Positions 42,990 to 52,842 are shown, counted from the first letter of the stretch. The stretch is DNA of 64,000 nt from Clostridiales bacterium (GCA_024684375.1 JAIKWZ010000028.1:1-64000); one strand, 5' to 3'. Notes: generated by a model from the sequence alone, not told the origin. Program-made: numbers and translations.

Positions 42990-43814
42990 ATGTCTGAACA
43001 AAACTGCACGCATGACTGCTCCACCTGCGGAGCGAACTGCTCCTCACGCGAGGGCGGCATCCCCAAGGAACAGCTTAAGGATGGCTCTTCCGTAAAAAAA
43101 GTGATCGCCGTGGTGAGCGGCAAAGGCGGCGTAGGCAAAAGCCTGGTGACCGGGCTTCTGGCCACGCTGGCACGCCGCATGGACTATAAGACCGCCATAC
43201 TGGACGCGGACGTGACCGGCCCGTCCATACCCAAAATGTTCAAGTTCTCCAAAGCCGCCGACAGCGATGAGGAGTCTTTGTATCCCGCCGTCACTGCCAC
43301 GGGCATCCGCGTCATGAGCGTGAACCTTCTGCTGGAAAATGAAACCGATCCTGTCATTTGGCGCGGGCCGGTGATCGCGGGCACGCTTAAGCAGTTCTGG
43401 ACGGACGTGGTGTGGGGAGACAACGACATCATGTTCATCGATATGCCTCCCGGCACGGGCGACGTGCCCCTGACCGTGTTCCAGAGCCTGCCCGTGGACG
43501 GCATAGTAGTCGTCACGTCACCGCAGGAGCTGGTGGGCATGGTGGTGCAGAAGGCCGTGAACATGGCTGAAATGATGAACGTGCCGATACTGGGCGTGGT
43601 GGAAAACATGAGCTACATCACCTGCCCGGATTGCGGCAAACAGCTGTACCCTTACGGGGAAAGCCGCCTAAAAGAAGCGGCCGCAGCGGCGAACACCGAC
43701 AACACCGCCGCGCTGCCGATCAATCCCAAACTGGCCGCCGCCTGCGACAAGGGCATGATCGAGATGTTCGAGGGCGACTGGCTGGACAAATTCATTGCCA
43801 GACTATTAGGATAA
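42990..43814 (+). CDS. mrp: Mrp/NBP35 family iron-sulfur carrier ATPase
   Basis: This 274-residue P-loop protein has the deviant Walker A GKGGVGKS near residue 45, followed by DADVTGPSIPKMF and the switch region DMPPGTGDVPLT. A C-terminal CPDCGK pair can bind a [4Fe-4S] cluster at the dimer interface. An extra N-terminal Cys cluster (Cys6, 10, 13, 17 in CTHDCSTCGANC) is usual for Clostridial members. It carries Fe-S clusters to apo-proteins. AAGGAGG precedes the start. Confidence 0.93.
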   Translation: MSEQNCTHDCSTCGANCSSREGGIPKEQLKDGSSVKKVIAVVSGKGGVGKSLVTGLLATLARRMDYKTAILDADVTGPSIPKMFKFSKAADSDEESLYPAVTATGIRVMSVNLLLENETDPVIWRGPVIAGTLKQFWTDVVWGDNDIMFIDMPPGTGDVPLTVFQSLPVDGIVVVTSPQELVGMVVQKAVNMAEMMNVPILGVVENMSYITCPDCGKQLYPYGESRLKEAAAAANTDNTAALPINPKLAAACDKGMIEMFEGDWLDKFIARLLG

Positions 43815-43838
43815 AATACATAAATCGGAGGAACAGTT

Positions 43839-44822
43839 ATGGCCAAGATCATAGGCGCTTCTCTTCCCAACATCCCCTGGCAGGACAAGCCTCAGGGCTG
43901 CAGCGATGTGCTGTGGAGGTATTCCAATAACCCCATAGTGCCCAGAAACGCCATCCCCTGCTCAAACTCCATCTTCAATTCCGCCGTGGTGCCCTATAAG
44001 GGCGAGTTCGCGGGCGTGTTCCGCGTGGACGACAAGCGCAGGGAAATGCGCATCCACTCCGCCTTCTCCAAGGACGGCTTCAACTGGAATATCGACCACG
44101 AGCCCTGGGTGCTGCTCAACGAGCGCGCGAAGGAAGTCGGACCCTTCATTTACGGCTATGACCCCCGCTGTTGCCAGATCGACGGCGAGTACATCGTAAC
44201 CTGGTGCAACTGCTATCACGGCCCCACCATCGGCGTTGCCAAGACCGAGGATTTCAGGACGTATTATCAGCTGGAAAACGCGTTTTTGCCCTTTAACCGC
44301 AACGGCGTGATGTTCCCCGAGAAGATCAACGGCAACTATGCCATGCTCTCGCGTCCTTCAGACAACGGGCACACTCCCTTCGGCGATATATTCTACTCCG
44401 AGTCTCCCGACCTGGTCTATTGGGGCAAGCACCGCCATGTGATGGGCACAAGGGGTTCCTGGCAGTCAACCAAAGTTGGCGCGGGCCCGATCCCGATAAA
44501 GACGGACGAAGGCTGGCTGCTCTTCTACCACGGCGTGCTTACCAGCTGCAACGGCTTCGTGTACCACTTCGGAGCCGCACTGCTGGATCTGGACCAGCCC
44601 TGGAAGGTGATCTACCGTACCGAGCCTTACCTGCTGTCCCCCCAGATGCCCTATGAGCAGATCGGAGACGTGCCCAACGTCACCTTCCCCTGCGCGGCGC
44701 TGGCGGACGCGGACACGGGCAGGATCGCCATTTACTACGGCGGCGCGGACACGGTCATCTGTATGTGCTTCGGTCTTGTGGACGAGATCGTGGACTTCGT
44801 AAAGCATAACAGCAAGTTATAA
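43839..44822 (+). CDS. Glycoside hydrolase family 130 (beta-mannoside phosphorylase type)
   Basis: This 327-residue five-bladed propeller enzyme has motifs including [28 protein letters not shown] and the Asp-containing RVDD near residue 67. GH130 members phosphorolyse beta-1,4-mannosyl glycosides (mannosylglucose or mannooligosaccharides). No signal peptide, so it is intracellular. GGAGGAACAG precedes the ATG, 24 bases after mrp. Further typing into a GH130 subfamily would need an alignment. Confidence 0.9.
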   Translation: MAKIIGASLPNIPWQDKPQGCSDVLWRYSNNPIVPRNAIPCSNSIFNSAVVPYKGEFAGVFRVDDKRREMRIHSAFSKDGFNWNIDHEPWVLLNERAKEVGPFIYGYDPRCCQIDGEYIVTWCNCYHGPTIGVAKTEDFRTYYQLENAFLPFNRNGVMFPEKINGNYAMLSRPSDNGHTPFGDIFYSESPDLVYWGKHRHVMGTRGSWQSTKVGAGPIPIKTDEGWLLFYHGVLTSCNGFVYHFGAALLDLDQPWKVIYRTEPYLLSPQMPYEQIGDVPNVTFPCAALADADTGRIAIYYGGADTVICMCFGLVDEIVDFVKHNSKL

Positions 44823-44829
44823 AACAGGT

Positions 44830-44854
44830 TTGGGCGGGGATGTTCCCCGCCCAA
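44830..44854 (+). terminator. Hairpin after GH130
   Basis: TTGGGCGGGGA/TCCCCGCCCAA with a 3-base loop but no T-tract, so termination is likely partial or factor-assisted. Confidence 0.55.
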
Positions 44855-44869
44855 GTCGGATGCTTTCAA

Positions 44870-45946
44870 ATGTTCTACGACCGACCTGAAAAACGCAGGG
44901 GCGCAGGAAATGCGTCTGGATCAAAACCGAAAAAACAGGCCAAGGCAAGACCCTCTCTGCAAGCGCCTTCACGGCCCGCTGAGCGTAAAAATCAGAAGGA
45001 AGGGTCCCGCAAAAGACATCTTCTGCTTAAATTCCTCGCGCTGGTATTGGTTTTGGCGCTTTTGGCGGGAGGCGGGCTGTATATCCTGCCTGTAGGGACC
45101 TTTGGGAGCCATACCGCCTACGGCGCGCTTCAAACGCTTCCGGGGGGATATACCCATATTTTGCTTATCGGGCTGGATCTGGATGGAAACGGCACTTCCC
45201 GTTCCGATACCATGATGATACTCTCGATAGGCAGCGGCGGCATAAAGCTCACCTCTCTGCAAAGAGACACGGGTGTGGCTATAGAGGGTCGAAAGGGGCT
45301 TAACCGCCTGAACGCCGCCTACGCTTACGGCGGCGAGGAGGGGCTGTTAAGAACGATAAACCAGAATTTCGGCTTCGACCTGTCTCGCTGGGCGGAAGTG
45401 GATTACGAAAGCTTCCCGGTCATCATTGACGCGCTGGGAGGCGTGAGGATAGACGGCGTCTCCGACGCGGAAGCGGAGCAGATCAACTCCAATATGCTCA
45501 GCTGGCTGTGGATGCAGTATAAGGCGGGACGTATCGGCGAAGATGAGGCGCGGAAACGGTATTTCCAAAACGAGCTTAAACAGGGCGGAGACTATACTCT
45601 CAGCGGCATGCAGGCGCTGGCGTACGCCCGCATAAGAAAGACCGACAGCGATTACGGCCGCACGAACCGCCAAAGAAAGCTTATAAGCGCCTGCGTGAGC
45701 AAACTCAAGGCGTTTGACCCTGTTACGCTTATTCGTTTTATAAAGGCGGTGCTGGGCAGCGCGAAGACTAATATGACCACGCTGGAAATGCTCTCGCTGG
45801 GCGAAAAGGCGCTGTTCGCGTCAGGCGTCTCCCAGACGCGTTTGCCGGTAAACGGCAGCTACAGGGATGACGGCGGCATGTTCTACGACGTGGACTACAA
45901 AATGAACCGCGACTATTTCATTTCTTTCGTATACAGTAAAAGCTGA
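44870..45946 (+). CDS. LytR-CpsA-Psr (LCP) family wall glycopolymer ligase
   Basis: This protein of about 358 residues has a basic, disordered N-terminus (Arg/Lys/Pro-rich) and one membrane anchor (about 55-75, FLALVLVLALLAGGGLYIL). The extracellular LCP domain has ILLIGLD, the Arg/Asp pair in GTSRSDTMMI and LQRDTGV. LCP enzymes attach teichoic acids or capsules to peptidoglycan. The start is unsure: no strong ribosome site precedes 44870, and another in-frame ATG at 44840 lies inside the hairpin. The gene ends 9 bases before the next one. Confidence 0.87.
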   Translation: MFYDRPEKRRGAGNASGSKPKKQAKARPSLQAPSRPAERKNQKEGSRKRHLLLKFLALVLVLALLAGGGLYILPVGTFGSHTAYGALQTLPGGYTHILLIGLDLDGNGTSRSDTMMILSIGSGGIKLTSLQRDTGVAIEGRKGLNRLNAAYAYGGEEGLLRTINQNFGFDLSRWAEVDYESFPVIIDALGGVRIDGVSDAEAEQINSNMLSWLWMQYKAGRIGEDEARKRYFQNELKQGGDYTLSGMQALAYARIRKTDSDYGRTNRQRKLISACVSKLKAFDPVTLIRFIKAVLGSAKTNMTTLEMLSLGEKALFASGVSQTRLPVNGSYRDDGGMFYDVDYKMNRDYFISFVYSKS

Positions 45947-45955
45947 GGTGCTCAT

Positions 45956-47170
45956 ATGGTCAGAAACCTATGGAAGACGCTGCTTGCGTTCCTGCTCGTC
46001 ATAGCACTGCTGCCTGCCAGTGCGCTGGCCGGCGGGCTGTTTGGCAGTCTGTTCGGAGGCAAGGGTGACAAACTGAAGTTTGTGTCCGTGAAGGACAGGG
46101 CGTTCAGCACGGACAGCGCCCGCGTCATCGCCGCGACGGGCGACGGCAGGAACGTGCTGATAACAAACCAGTTCGACCTGTATATCTGGGACACCAAGGC
46201 GGGCAAGCGCATACCCGTGTGGTTCAGCAGCGAAAAGGACATAGAGCAGCTCGGTCTCATGGTTCAGACGTCCTATGTGCTACGCTCCAATGTAAAGAAA
46301 GACCAGATAGAAGCGCGCAAAAAGCAGTATGAGGAGATAACGGGCAAATTCTTTGAGCGCAATGGGATAACCCGTTTTACCACTCTGGACGAAATAAGCG
46401 GCTGTTTCCCAATGCAGATCCAGATCGGCGCGAGGGTCCGCGAGATCGGTCCGCGCTGGGCCCTGGTCGATGCTGTGTATTTAGGCGCGGCGGTGCTTAT
46501 CGACCTGGAGACCGGTGAGGCCCGCTTCATAGAAGACGCATACGCTTCGCTTAGCGGGGACAGGCTGCTTGACACGGATGCCCGCAGCGTGACAGACCTT
46601 AAAACGGGCGAAACGCGTTATCCGGAATACATAAAGGCGGAAACGGAATACTCTGGCGCGATAAAAACGCTCAAGCTGCTTAAGGACGACAGCGTGCTGG
46701 CGCTGCTTCCGGGTTCCGCGATCAGGGACGATAAGACACGGGAGCTGCTCCTGGCGTATGTGTCCGCGGCGGGCACGAAAACGGTGAACATTGGTGCGTT
46801 TGAGTTCATGCACGAGCCATCCGTGCTGCTGGTGACCGGCAGCGGCAGGTACGCGGCGGTTACTTCTCAATATGCCCACTACGCCAAACAGACGGTGATA
46901 GTTGACCTGGCAAGCGGGGAAGCAAAGACGCCGGGCATAGATGATCTGCTGTATGTCTCGTCCGCTGACGACGCGTTTTTATGCTACGACGTTGGCAAAG
47001 CCGAGCTGCTGACATTGGACCCGGAAACGCTGGAAACGGCCAAACTGACTGTGTCTGGCCTGGGCAAGAGCGTAACTTACAACATGATAAGCAGCGTGGT
47101 GACAAACGGAGAGGGGCTGTATTTCTCGCAGGGCGACGTACTGCGCGGATATTTTAAACTGGAAAAATAA
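45956..47170 (+). CDS. Secreted propeller-like protein of unknown function
   Basis: This 404-residue exported protein starts with a signal peptide (LLAFLLVIALLPASALAGG). The rest alternates short beta strands with WD40-like or YVTN-like rhythm (NQFDLYIWDTKAGKRIP, LIDLETGEARFIE, VTDLKTGETRYPE, IVDLASGEAKTPG). Repeated L-x-T/S-G-E/K turns point to a beta-propeller. No catalytic motif is seen. GAGGTG lies 6 bases before the ATG, and it is coupled to the LCP gene (gap 9), so an envelope role with the LCP protein is plausible. Confidence 0.72.
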   Translation: MVRNLWKTLLAFLLVIALLPASALAGGLFGSLFGGKGDKLKFVSVKDRAFSTDSARVIAATGDGRNVLITNQFDLYIWDTKAGKRIPVWFSSEKDIEQLGLMVQTSYVLRSNVKKDQIEARKKQYEEITGKFFERNGITRFTTLDEISGCFPMQIQIGARVREIGPRWALVDAVYLGAAVLIDLETGEARFIEDAYASLSGDRLLDTDARSVTDLKTGETRYPEYIKAETEYSGAIKTLKLLKDDSVLALLPGSAIRDDKTRELLLAYVSAAGTKTVNIGAFEFMHEPSVLLVTGSGRYAAVTSQYAHYAKQTVIVDLASGEAKTPGIDDLLYVSSADDAFLCYDVGKAELLTLDPETLETAKLTVSGLGKSVTYNMISSVVTNGEGLYFSQGDVLRGYFKLEK

Positions 47171-47188
47171 AAGAGCGGAGGAAAGCAA

Positions 47189-48688
47189 ATGAAGCACGCA
47201 AGCCTTATTCTGGACAGGGATTTTGCGATCTCCAAGGTGGACGAAAGGATCTACGGCTCGTTCATCGAGCATCTGGGCCGAGCAGTGTACACGGGCATAT
47301 TTGAGCCCGGGCATCCGCAGGCGGACGAGAACGGTTTCAGGAAAGACGTGATCGATCTGATCAAAAAGCTGGGGATAAGCTGCGTAAGGTATCCCGGCGG
47401 CAATTTCGTGAGCGGCTTCAACTGGGAGGACTCGGTGGGCGAAAACCGTCCTGCGAGGCTGGACCTGGCATGGAAGACCACCGAAAGCAATGCCTTCGGA
47501 CTGCATGAATTCGTGCGCTGGTGCGAAAAGGCGGCCACGAAACCTATGTACGCGGTGAACCTGGGCACCCGCGGCCCCAAGGAAGCCAAGGAAGTGGTGG
47601 AGTACTGCAACCATCCCATCGGGACTCAGCTCAGCGACCTGAGGATAAAGAACGGCGCGAAAGACCCGCTGGGCATCAAGCTGTGGTGCCTCGGCAACGA
47701 GATGGACGGTCCCTGGCAGATGGGAGCGAAGACCGCTCAGGAGTATGCACGCGCGGCCTGTGAGGCGTCCAAGCTCATGAAGTGGGTAGATCCTTCCATC
47801 GAGACCGTTGCCTGCGGCTCCTCCCACAGCCATATGCCCACCTTCGGTGACTGGGAATACAGGGTGCTGGACGAGTGCTACGACACCGTGGACTACATGA
47901 GCCTGCATCGCTATTACGGCAATCCTACCGGCGATACCAACGACTTTCTGGCCTCCACGCTGGATCTGGACGGTTTTATAAAGACCGTGGCCGGCATCTC
48001 CAGAGCGGTAAAGGGCAAAAAGCACTCCAAGCGCACGGTGAACCTGTCACTGGACGAGTGGAATGTGTGGTACCATTCCAATCAGGACGACCAGAAGCTG
48101 TACAAAGAGCAGCCCTGGGGCAGCGCGCTGCCGCTTCTGCAGGACGTGTACAACTTTGAGGATGCGCTGCTGGTCGGCCTGATACTGATAACCATACTCA
48201 AAAACGCCGATACGGTAAAGATCGCCTGCATGGCGCAGCTGGTGAACGTCATTGCCCCGATAATGACCAGGGCGGGCGGCGGCGCGTGGGCGCAGACGAT
48301 ATTCTATCCCCTCATGCATGCCTCTGAATACGGCAGGGGCACAAGCCTTATGCCAATCATTTCCAGTCCCGTGTTTTCCACAAAGAGTTTCAGCGATGTG
48401 CCCACGGTGGACGCGGCGGCGGTGGCGGACGATGAAGGCGGCCTGACCGTGTTCGCAGTCAACCGGGACCTGGAAGAAGACGCTCTGCTTAAACTGGACC
48501 TGCGGGCGTACGACACGGCTACGTTCGTGGGGCATACGGCGCTGACAAACGGCGACCTCAAGGCGGTGAACACCGAGGACAAGCCATTCAACGTGGCTCC
48601 CGAAGAGCTTGCGCCCGAGACCGAGGACGGCTGCGTCAGGCTGCCCAAGGCCAGCTGGAACGTACTACGGTTCAGGGTAAAAGATTAG
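47189..48688 (+). CDS. abfA: Alpha-N-arabinofuranosidase, GH51
   Basis: This 499-residue retaining glycosidase has its acid/base residue Glu171 in GNEMDGPWQ and nucleophile Glu290 in LSLDEWNVWY. The C-terminal beta-sandwich domain is at about 370-499. There is no signal peptide, so it removes arabinofuranosyl side groups from imported arabino-oligosaccharides. GCGGAGGAAAGC precedes the ATG. It lies 18 bases after the propeller gene and a terminator follows. Confidence 0.95.
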   Translation: MKHASLILDRDFAISKVDERIYGSFIEHLGRAVYTGIFEPGHPQADENGFRKDVIDLIKKLGISCVRYPGGNFVSGFNWEDSVGENRPARLDLAWKTTESNAFGLHEFVRWCEKAATKPMYAVNLGTRGPKEAKEVVEYCNHPIGTQLSDLRIKNGAKDPLGIKLWCLGNEMDGPWQMGAKTAQEYARAACEASKLMKWVDPSIETVACGSSHSHMPTFGDWEYRVLDECYDTVDYMSLHRYYGNPTGDTNDFLASTLDLDGFIKTVAGISRAVKGKKHSKRTVNLSLDEWNVWYHSNQDDQKLYKEQPWGSALPLLQDVYNFEDALLVGLILITILKNADTVKIACMAQLVNVIAPIMTRAGGGAWAQTIFYPLMHASEYGRGTSLMPIISSPVFSTKSFSDVPTVDAAAVADDEGGLTVFAVNRDLEEDALLKLDLRAYDTATFVGHTALTNGDLKAVNTEDKPFNVAPEELAPETEDGCVRLPKASWNVLRFRVKD

Positions 48689-48734
48689 CTGAAGGTTTTC
48701 CGGGTCAGCACCGCAGCTGAAAACGGCACAAAAG

Positions 48735-48762
48735 AAAAAGCACTGTGAAAACAGTGCTTTTT
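48735..48762. terminator. Bidirectional terminator between abfA and the tRNA cluster
   Basis: AAAAAGCACTGT/ACAGTGCTTTTT with a GAAA tetraloop serves abfA (plus) and the tRNAs (minus). Confidence 0.93.
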
Positions 48763-48764
48763 AA

Positions 48765-48837
48765 AGCGGTAGACGAGACTCGGACTCGCGACCTCCACCT
48801 TGGCAAGGTGGCGCTCTACCAACTGAGCTACTACCGC
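48765..48837 (-). tRNA. tRNA-Gly (GCC)
   Basis: A cloverleaf can be folded on the minus strand with acceptor arms GCGGTAG/CTACCGC, anticodon stem CCACC/GGTGG and anticodon GCC. The 3' CCA is not encoded. The sequence equals the third tRNA in the cluster. Confidence 0.95.
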
Positions 48838-48841
48838 GAAG

Positions 48842-48912
48842 AGCGGGTGATGGGAATCGAACCCACGTATCCAGCTTGGAAGGCTGGCGCTCTGCCATTG
48901 AGTTACACCCGC
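48842..48912 (-). tRNA. tRNA-Gly (TCC)
   Basis: Acceptor arms GCGGGTG/CACCCGC, anticodon stem CCAGC/GCTGG, anticodon TCC, T-loop GGTTCGATTCC. CCA is not encoded. It lies in the middle of the three-gene cluster with gaps of 3-4 bases, so they are processed from one precursor. Confidence 0.95.
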
Positions 48913-48915
48913 AGA

Positions 48916-48988
48916 AGCGGTAGACGAGACTCGGACTCGCGACCTCCACCTTGGCAAGGTGGCGCTCTACCAACTGAGCTACTACCGC
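48916..48988 (-). tRNA. tRNA-Gly (GCC), second identical copy
   Basis: Base-identical to 48765-48837. First gene of the cluster behind the promoter at 49006-49034. Confidence 0.95.
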
Positions 48989-49005
48989 ACAATCGCGTAC
49001 ACATT

Positions 49006-49034
49006 ATAATAGCACAGACGGCGTGCAGTGTCAA
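49006..49034 (-). promoter_or_regulatory. Promoter of the tRNA-Gly cluster
   Basis: Minus-strand TTGACA (49029-49034), 17 bases, TATTAT (49006-49011), 18 bases upstream of the first tRNA. Confidence 0.75.
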
Positions 49035-49071
49035 GCGCAGCGGCGGAATTTTTACAAAAAAGAGGGCAGGA

Positions 49072-49101
49072 TTGACATTTCAGGCGCGTTAATGCTATAA
49101 T
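49072..49101 (+). promoter_or_regulatory. Promoter of the phosphodiester glycosidase-metG operon
   Basis: TTGACA (49072-49077), 18 bases, TATAAT (49096-49101) with TGC before the -10. Confidence 0.85.
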
Positions 49102-49131
49102 AAAAAATAGTGTTTTTCGGAGGAGAGGACT

Positions 49132-50253
49132 TTGGGCAGGCTTAAAAGCTTCAGGCGGCTGCCGCTTTGGCAGGTGTTGATCGCGGACGTTCTGATCGCG
49201 GGAGCGGCGCTTTTGGTGTTCGCTTACTTTCATCATGTGCGGCCTTCCGCGCTTGACAGCGAGGACGTGGAGATAGCGAGGCCGACGCAGATCGCGGCTG
49301 CGGCCTGGAACTCAACGCCCACACCGTTTGCAGACATTACGCCCTCGGCGACGCCAGCGGCAACGCGGGAAGCGGTCTCCGCGCCGACAGCCACGCCGTC
49401 AGCCCAAGCCACGGCAACGCCGATACCGACCCCTGACCCCGTAGGCGTGTTTTCACAGCGTTACCCGGATAAGTTTACGGACGGAGAGGTGGAGACTTCT
49501 TCCGAGGACGGCGTTTATACTTATAAAAGCAAATACCTGAACATACGCGTGACCCAGCAGCGTGTACCGGACGGCAGCAGTTCCGGCACGAAGGAAAGCA
49601 CTGTGTATGTGACTGATTTTTACGTACGCGATATCACCTGCCTGCAGAACGTGTTCGCTTCGGAAAGCTTCAGCCAGGGCCATTACGATTGGCTGGCGAA
49701 TATGGCCGAGCGCGCGGACGCGGTGGCGGCCGTGAACGGGGACTTCTGCACCATGCGAAAATACGGCGTGGTGATCAGGAACGGCAGGCTCTACCGTTCC
49801 AGCCATTCTTCATTTGACGCCTGCGCGATATACTGGGACGGCACCATGGAGACCTATCTGTCAAAGGAATGGGACGGCAATGCCATAGCGAATAAAGGCG
49901 CGTACATGGCTTTCTCCTTCGGCCCCAAACTGCTGGACAACAACGGGCAGCCGCTAAAAAAGTTCAACCAGACCAACGCGGTGAACAGCCGTAACCCCCG
50001 CACCGCTATCGGCTATTTCGAGCCTGGGCATTACTGCTTCGTTACGGTGGACGGACGCACGACCTATTCCCGTGGGATGACTATGAGCGGTCTGGCGGAG
50101 TTTATGGCGAGCCTGGGCTGCAGGGAGGCGTACAACCTGGACGGAGGGGAATCCTCAAGCCTGTGGTACAGAGGCAGCATTATCTCCAAGCCTTACAATG
50201 ACGGGCGCAAGATCCCCGACGCGCTGATACTTAAGGACCTTGCGGAGGACTGA
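49132..50253 (+). CDS. Membrane-anchored phosphodiester glycosidase (NAGPA-like) family protein
   Basis: This 373-residue protein has an N-terminal signal anchor (VLIADVLIAGAALLVFAY), a Thr/Pro/Ala-rich linker (about 55-105) and a C-terminal domain with VNGDFC near residue 202. The family end is NLDGGESSSLWYRG. Such domains remove GlcNAc from phosphodiester-linked glycans in NAGPA and related activities; the bacterial substrate may be wall polymers. The start is TTG, 3 bases after GGAGGAGAGG's end region; no ATG is suitably placed. It heads an operon with a small membrane protein and metG. Confidence 0.85.
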   Translation: MGRLKSFRRLPLWQVLIADVLIAGAALLVFAYFHHVRPSALDSEDVEIARPTQIAAAAWNSTPTPFADITPSATPAATREAVSAPTATPSAQATATPIPTPDPVGVFSQRYPDKFTDGEVETSSEDGVYTYKSKYLNIRVTQQRVPDGSSSGTKESTVYVTDFYVRDITCLQNVFASESFSQGHYDWLANMAERADAVAAVNGDFCTMRKYGVVIRNGRLYRSSHSSFDACAIYWDGTMETYLSKEWDGNAIANKGAYMAFSFGPKLLDNNGQPLKKFNQTNAVNSRNPRTAIGYFEPGHYCFVTVDGRTTYSRGMTMSGLAEFMASLGCREAYNLDGGESSSLWYRGSIISKPYNDGRKIPDALILKDLAED

Positions 50254-50254
50254 C

Positions 50255-50503
50255 ATGAAAAAACGCAGGGCGATAAAACTGGTAAACACTTTGACGCTGA
50301 ACGCGGCGATAATCATATCGCTTATGTACCTGGTGTTCTTTGGCATCGACCGGGTCAACACTGCTATGGAGTTTATCAACAACGATATCACCAAATGGCT
50401 GCTGGTGATACTGGCCGTTATAACCATATACAATTCGGTGGCGCGAATGTGCCTTGACAGAAAGCTTGACCGGAAAAGAAAAATGAAGGAGCAAAAACGA
50501 TGA
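50255..50503 (+). CDS. Small two-helix membrane protein, unknown
   Basis: This 82-residue protein is very basic at both ends (MKKRRA... and DRKRKMKEQ), with two hydrophobic segments at about 12-30 and 47-63. GGAGG lies in the end of the previous gene and the ATG is one base after its stop. Its last codon overlaps metG (ATGA). The tight coupling on both sides supports a real gene. No family is recognised. Confidence 0.72.
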   Translation: MKKRRAIKLVNTLTLNAAIIISLMYLVFFGIDRVNTAMEFINNDITKWLLVILAVITIYNSVARMCLDRKLDRKRKMKEQKR

Positions 50504-52449
50504 ATAAGCCCAAATTTTATATAACCACCCCTATATATTACCCTTCCGGCAATATGCACATCGGTCACACCTACACCACCGTGGCGGCCGACACCATGAC
50601 CCGCTACAAAAAGCTCAGGGGCTATGAAACGTACTTCCTTACCGGTACGGACGAGCACGGCCAGAAGATAGAGCGCAAAGCCGCCGAAAAAGGGGTCACT
50701 CCCCAGCAATACGTGGACAAGATCGTCGCCGAGACCAAAGAGCTGTGGAAGCTGATGGACATCGAGTATGATGACTTTATAAGGACCACAGACGAACGGC
50801 ACATTAAAGCCGTACAGAAGATATTCCGCCGCTTTTACGAGCAGGGCGACATATACAAAAGCGCATATGAGGGCTATTACTGCACTCCCTGCGAAAGCTT
50901 CTGGACACAGACCCAGCTGAAGGAAAAGGATGGGCAGAAAGTATGCCCCGACTGCGGCCGTCCCGTAGAATTGACGAAGGAAGAAAGCTACTTCTTCCGC
51001 ATGAGCAAGTATCAGGACTGGCTTATCGACTACATCGAGACACATCCCGACTTCATACAGCCCCCGTCCCGCGCCAACGAGATGCTCAACAACTTTTTGC
51101 GTCCCGGGCTTCAGGACCTGTGCGTTAGCCGCACCGCATTCAAGTGGGGCGTGCCTGTGGATTTTGATCCCGGCCACGTGGTGTATGTGTGGATCGACGC
51201 GCTCAGCAACTACATTTCCGCCCTGGGCTATACGAGCGACGACGACAGCCTGTACCGGAAGTTCTGGCCGGCGGACATACATCTGGTGGGCAAGGAGATC
51301 GTGCGTTTCCATACCATCTATTGGCCTATCATGCTCCACGCGCTGGGACTGCCTCTGCCCAAGCAGGTGTTCGGCCACGGCTGGCTGCTGTTCGGCGGAG
51401 ACAAGATGAGCAAAAGCAAGGGCAACGTGGAGTACCCCGAGCCCATCGTGCGCCGATACGGCACGGACGCGCTCAGGTACTACCTGATGAGAGAGATGCC
51501 CTTCGGCTCCGACGGCAACTACACCAACGAAGCCATGCTCCAGCGCATGAACTCCGACCTGTGCAATGACCTGGGCAACCTGGTCAGCCGCACGGTGGCC
51601 ATGGTGGAAAAATACTTTGGCGCGGCGGTGCCCGCGCCCGGAGAGTACGACGAAAACGATAAACACATTATCGAAATGTTCGAGGCCCTGCCGGAGCTTG
51701 TGGACGCGCAGATGAATTCGCTGCAGTTCTCACTGGCGCTCGGCGAGATCTGGAAATTCATTGGCGAGCTCAACCGCTATATCGACATCACACAGCCCTG
51801 GGTACTCGGCAAGAGCGAAGAGGGCAGGGAGCGCTTGAAGACCGTCATGTACGTGCTGTGCGAAGGCGTCCGCGCCGTTGCGGTGCATATCAGTCCCGTA
51901 ATGACCCGCACGCCGCAGCGCATTTACGGGCAGCTGGGCGTGACTGACGATTCCCTCAAAACCTGGGAGAGCGTACAGAGATTCGGTCAGCTCGTACCGG
52001 GCACGGTGGTCAAAAAGGGAGAGGCGCTGTTCCCCCGCGTGGATATAAAGAAAGAGCTCGAAGCCATGGAAGCGGAAAAAGCCGCTCAAAAGGCCGCGAG
52101 CCAGCCCGAGGCGCCCAAAGAGGATACGATCACCATAGACGATTTCGCGAAGGTGAAGCTTATCGCCGTGAAGGTGGAGGCCTGCGAAAAGGTGGAGGGC
52201 AGCGACAAACTGCTCAAGTTCACACTGAACACGGGCAGCGGCACTCGTACGGTGCTCAGCGGTATAGCCAAGTGGTATAGACCCGAAGACACGGTGGGCA
52301 AGACGCTGATACTGGTGAGCAACCTTGCCCCGCGCAAAATGAAGGGTATCATGTCTGAAGGCATGCTCTTGAGCGCCGAGGACGACAAGGGCAACCTTAA
52401 ACTCCTGACCGTGGACGGCGACACCGCTCCGGGGAGCAGGGTAGGATAA
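50500..52449 (+). CDS. metG: Methionyl-tRNA synthetase
   Basis: This 649-residue class I synthetase has NMHIGHTYT (HIGH motif) near residue 19, a zinc knuckle with four Cys (CTPCESF and CPDCGRP, about 128-152) and DKMSKSKGN (KMSKS) near 305. An anticodon domain follows, then a C-terminal Trbp111-type tRNA-binding domain (about 545-649). This is the long form with a C-terminal dimerisation domain. It charges tRNA-Met in the cytosol. It overlaps the small membrane protein gene by 4 bases. Confidence 0.97.
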   Translation: MNKPKFYITTPIYYPSGNMHIGHTYTTVAADTMTRYKKLRGYETYFLTGTDEHGQKIERKAAEKGVTPQQYVDKIVAETKELWKLMDIEYDDFIRTTDERHIKAVQKIFRRFYEQGDIYKSAYEGYYCTPCESFWTQTQLKEKDGQKVCPDCGRPVELTKEESYFFRMSKYQDWLIDYIETHPDFIQPPSRANEMLNNFLRPGLQDLCVSRTAFKWGVPVDFDPGHVVYVWIDALSNYISALGYTSDDDSLYRKFWPADIHLVGKEIVRFHTIYWPIMLHALGLPLPKQVFGHGWLLFGGDKMSKSKGNVEYPEPIVRRYGTDALRYYLMREMPFGSDGNYTNEAMLQRMNSDLCNDLGNLVSRTVAMVEKYFGAAVPAPGEYDENDKHIIEMFEALPELVDAQMNSLQFSLALGEIWKFIGELNRYIDITQPWVLGKSEEGRERLKTVMYVLCEGVRAVAVHISPVMTRTPQRIYGQLGVTDDSLKTWESVQRFGQLVPGTVVKKGEALFPRVDIKKELEAMEAEKAAQKAASQPEAPKEDTITIDDFAKVKLIAVKVEACEKVEGSDKLLKFTLNTGSGTRTVLSGIAKWYRPEDTVGKTLILVSNLAPRKMKGIMSEGMLLSAEDDKGNLKLLTVDGDTAPGSRVG

Positions 52450-52466
52450 AAATCAATATACAATTG

Positions 52467-52494
52467 GCGGCAGGACAGACCCTGCCGCTTTTTT
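52467..52494 (+). terminator. Terminator after metG
   Basis: GCGGCAGG/CCTGCCGC with a 6-base loop and six T. Confidence 0.92.
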
Positions 52495-52519
52495 GGTATT
52501 CTGAGACACCGGTGCGGGC

Positions 52520-52720
52520 TTACCTTGTCATCGCAAGAATGTAGCCTGTAAGCTTGCGCAGGTCTTCCACGCAAAAGAAGCCAGCGTAAACCATGTGGAA
52601 CTCAAACTTTTTGGCGTGATACGCGGCGGTAAAGCCCGGCTTTGTTTTTCCGAATTCGGAAGCAGTCAATTCCAGACCCTGTGATATGGTTTTCCCCGGA
52701 ATGATCATTTCTTGAGACAA
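52520..52720 (-). CDS. Doubtful small open frame between metG and the Big2 gene
   Basis: A 62-66-codon frame occupies most of the 390-base gap. Its composition is protein-like (KPGFTAAYHAKKFEF, GFFCVEDLRKLTGY), but there is no clear ribosome site and the start (TTG or an inner ATG four codons later) is weak. It may be a remnant of a larger gene. Nothing else except the metG terminator and the promoter at 52769 is seen in this gap. Confidence 0.25.
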   Translation of the reverse strand: MSQEMIIPGKTISQGLELTASEFGKTKPGFTAAYHAKKFEFHMVYAGFFCVEDLRKLTGYILAMTR

Positions 52721-52768
52721 TTATTTCAACATTTTTGACGCTTTTCCAAAAGGAAAGGCGATATTGGT

Positions 52769-52798
52769 TTGACAATCAGCGCTCAAAAATGATAAAAT
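52769..52798 (+). promoter_or_regulatory. Promoter of the Big2/NlpC-P60-like gene
   Basis: TTGACA (52769-52774), 18 bases, TAAAAT (52793-52798) with TGA extended -10. Confidence 0.82.
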
Positions 52799-52842
52799 AA
52801 AAAATAAGATGTTTGTGTATTCTGTCGCGTGAGGGAGTATCC

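Noticed and set aside
48745-49092. Open frame across the tRNA cluster
   Set aside because: It reads through three tRNA genes and is a non-coding coincidence.
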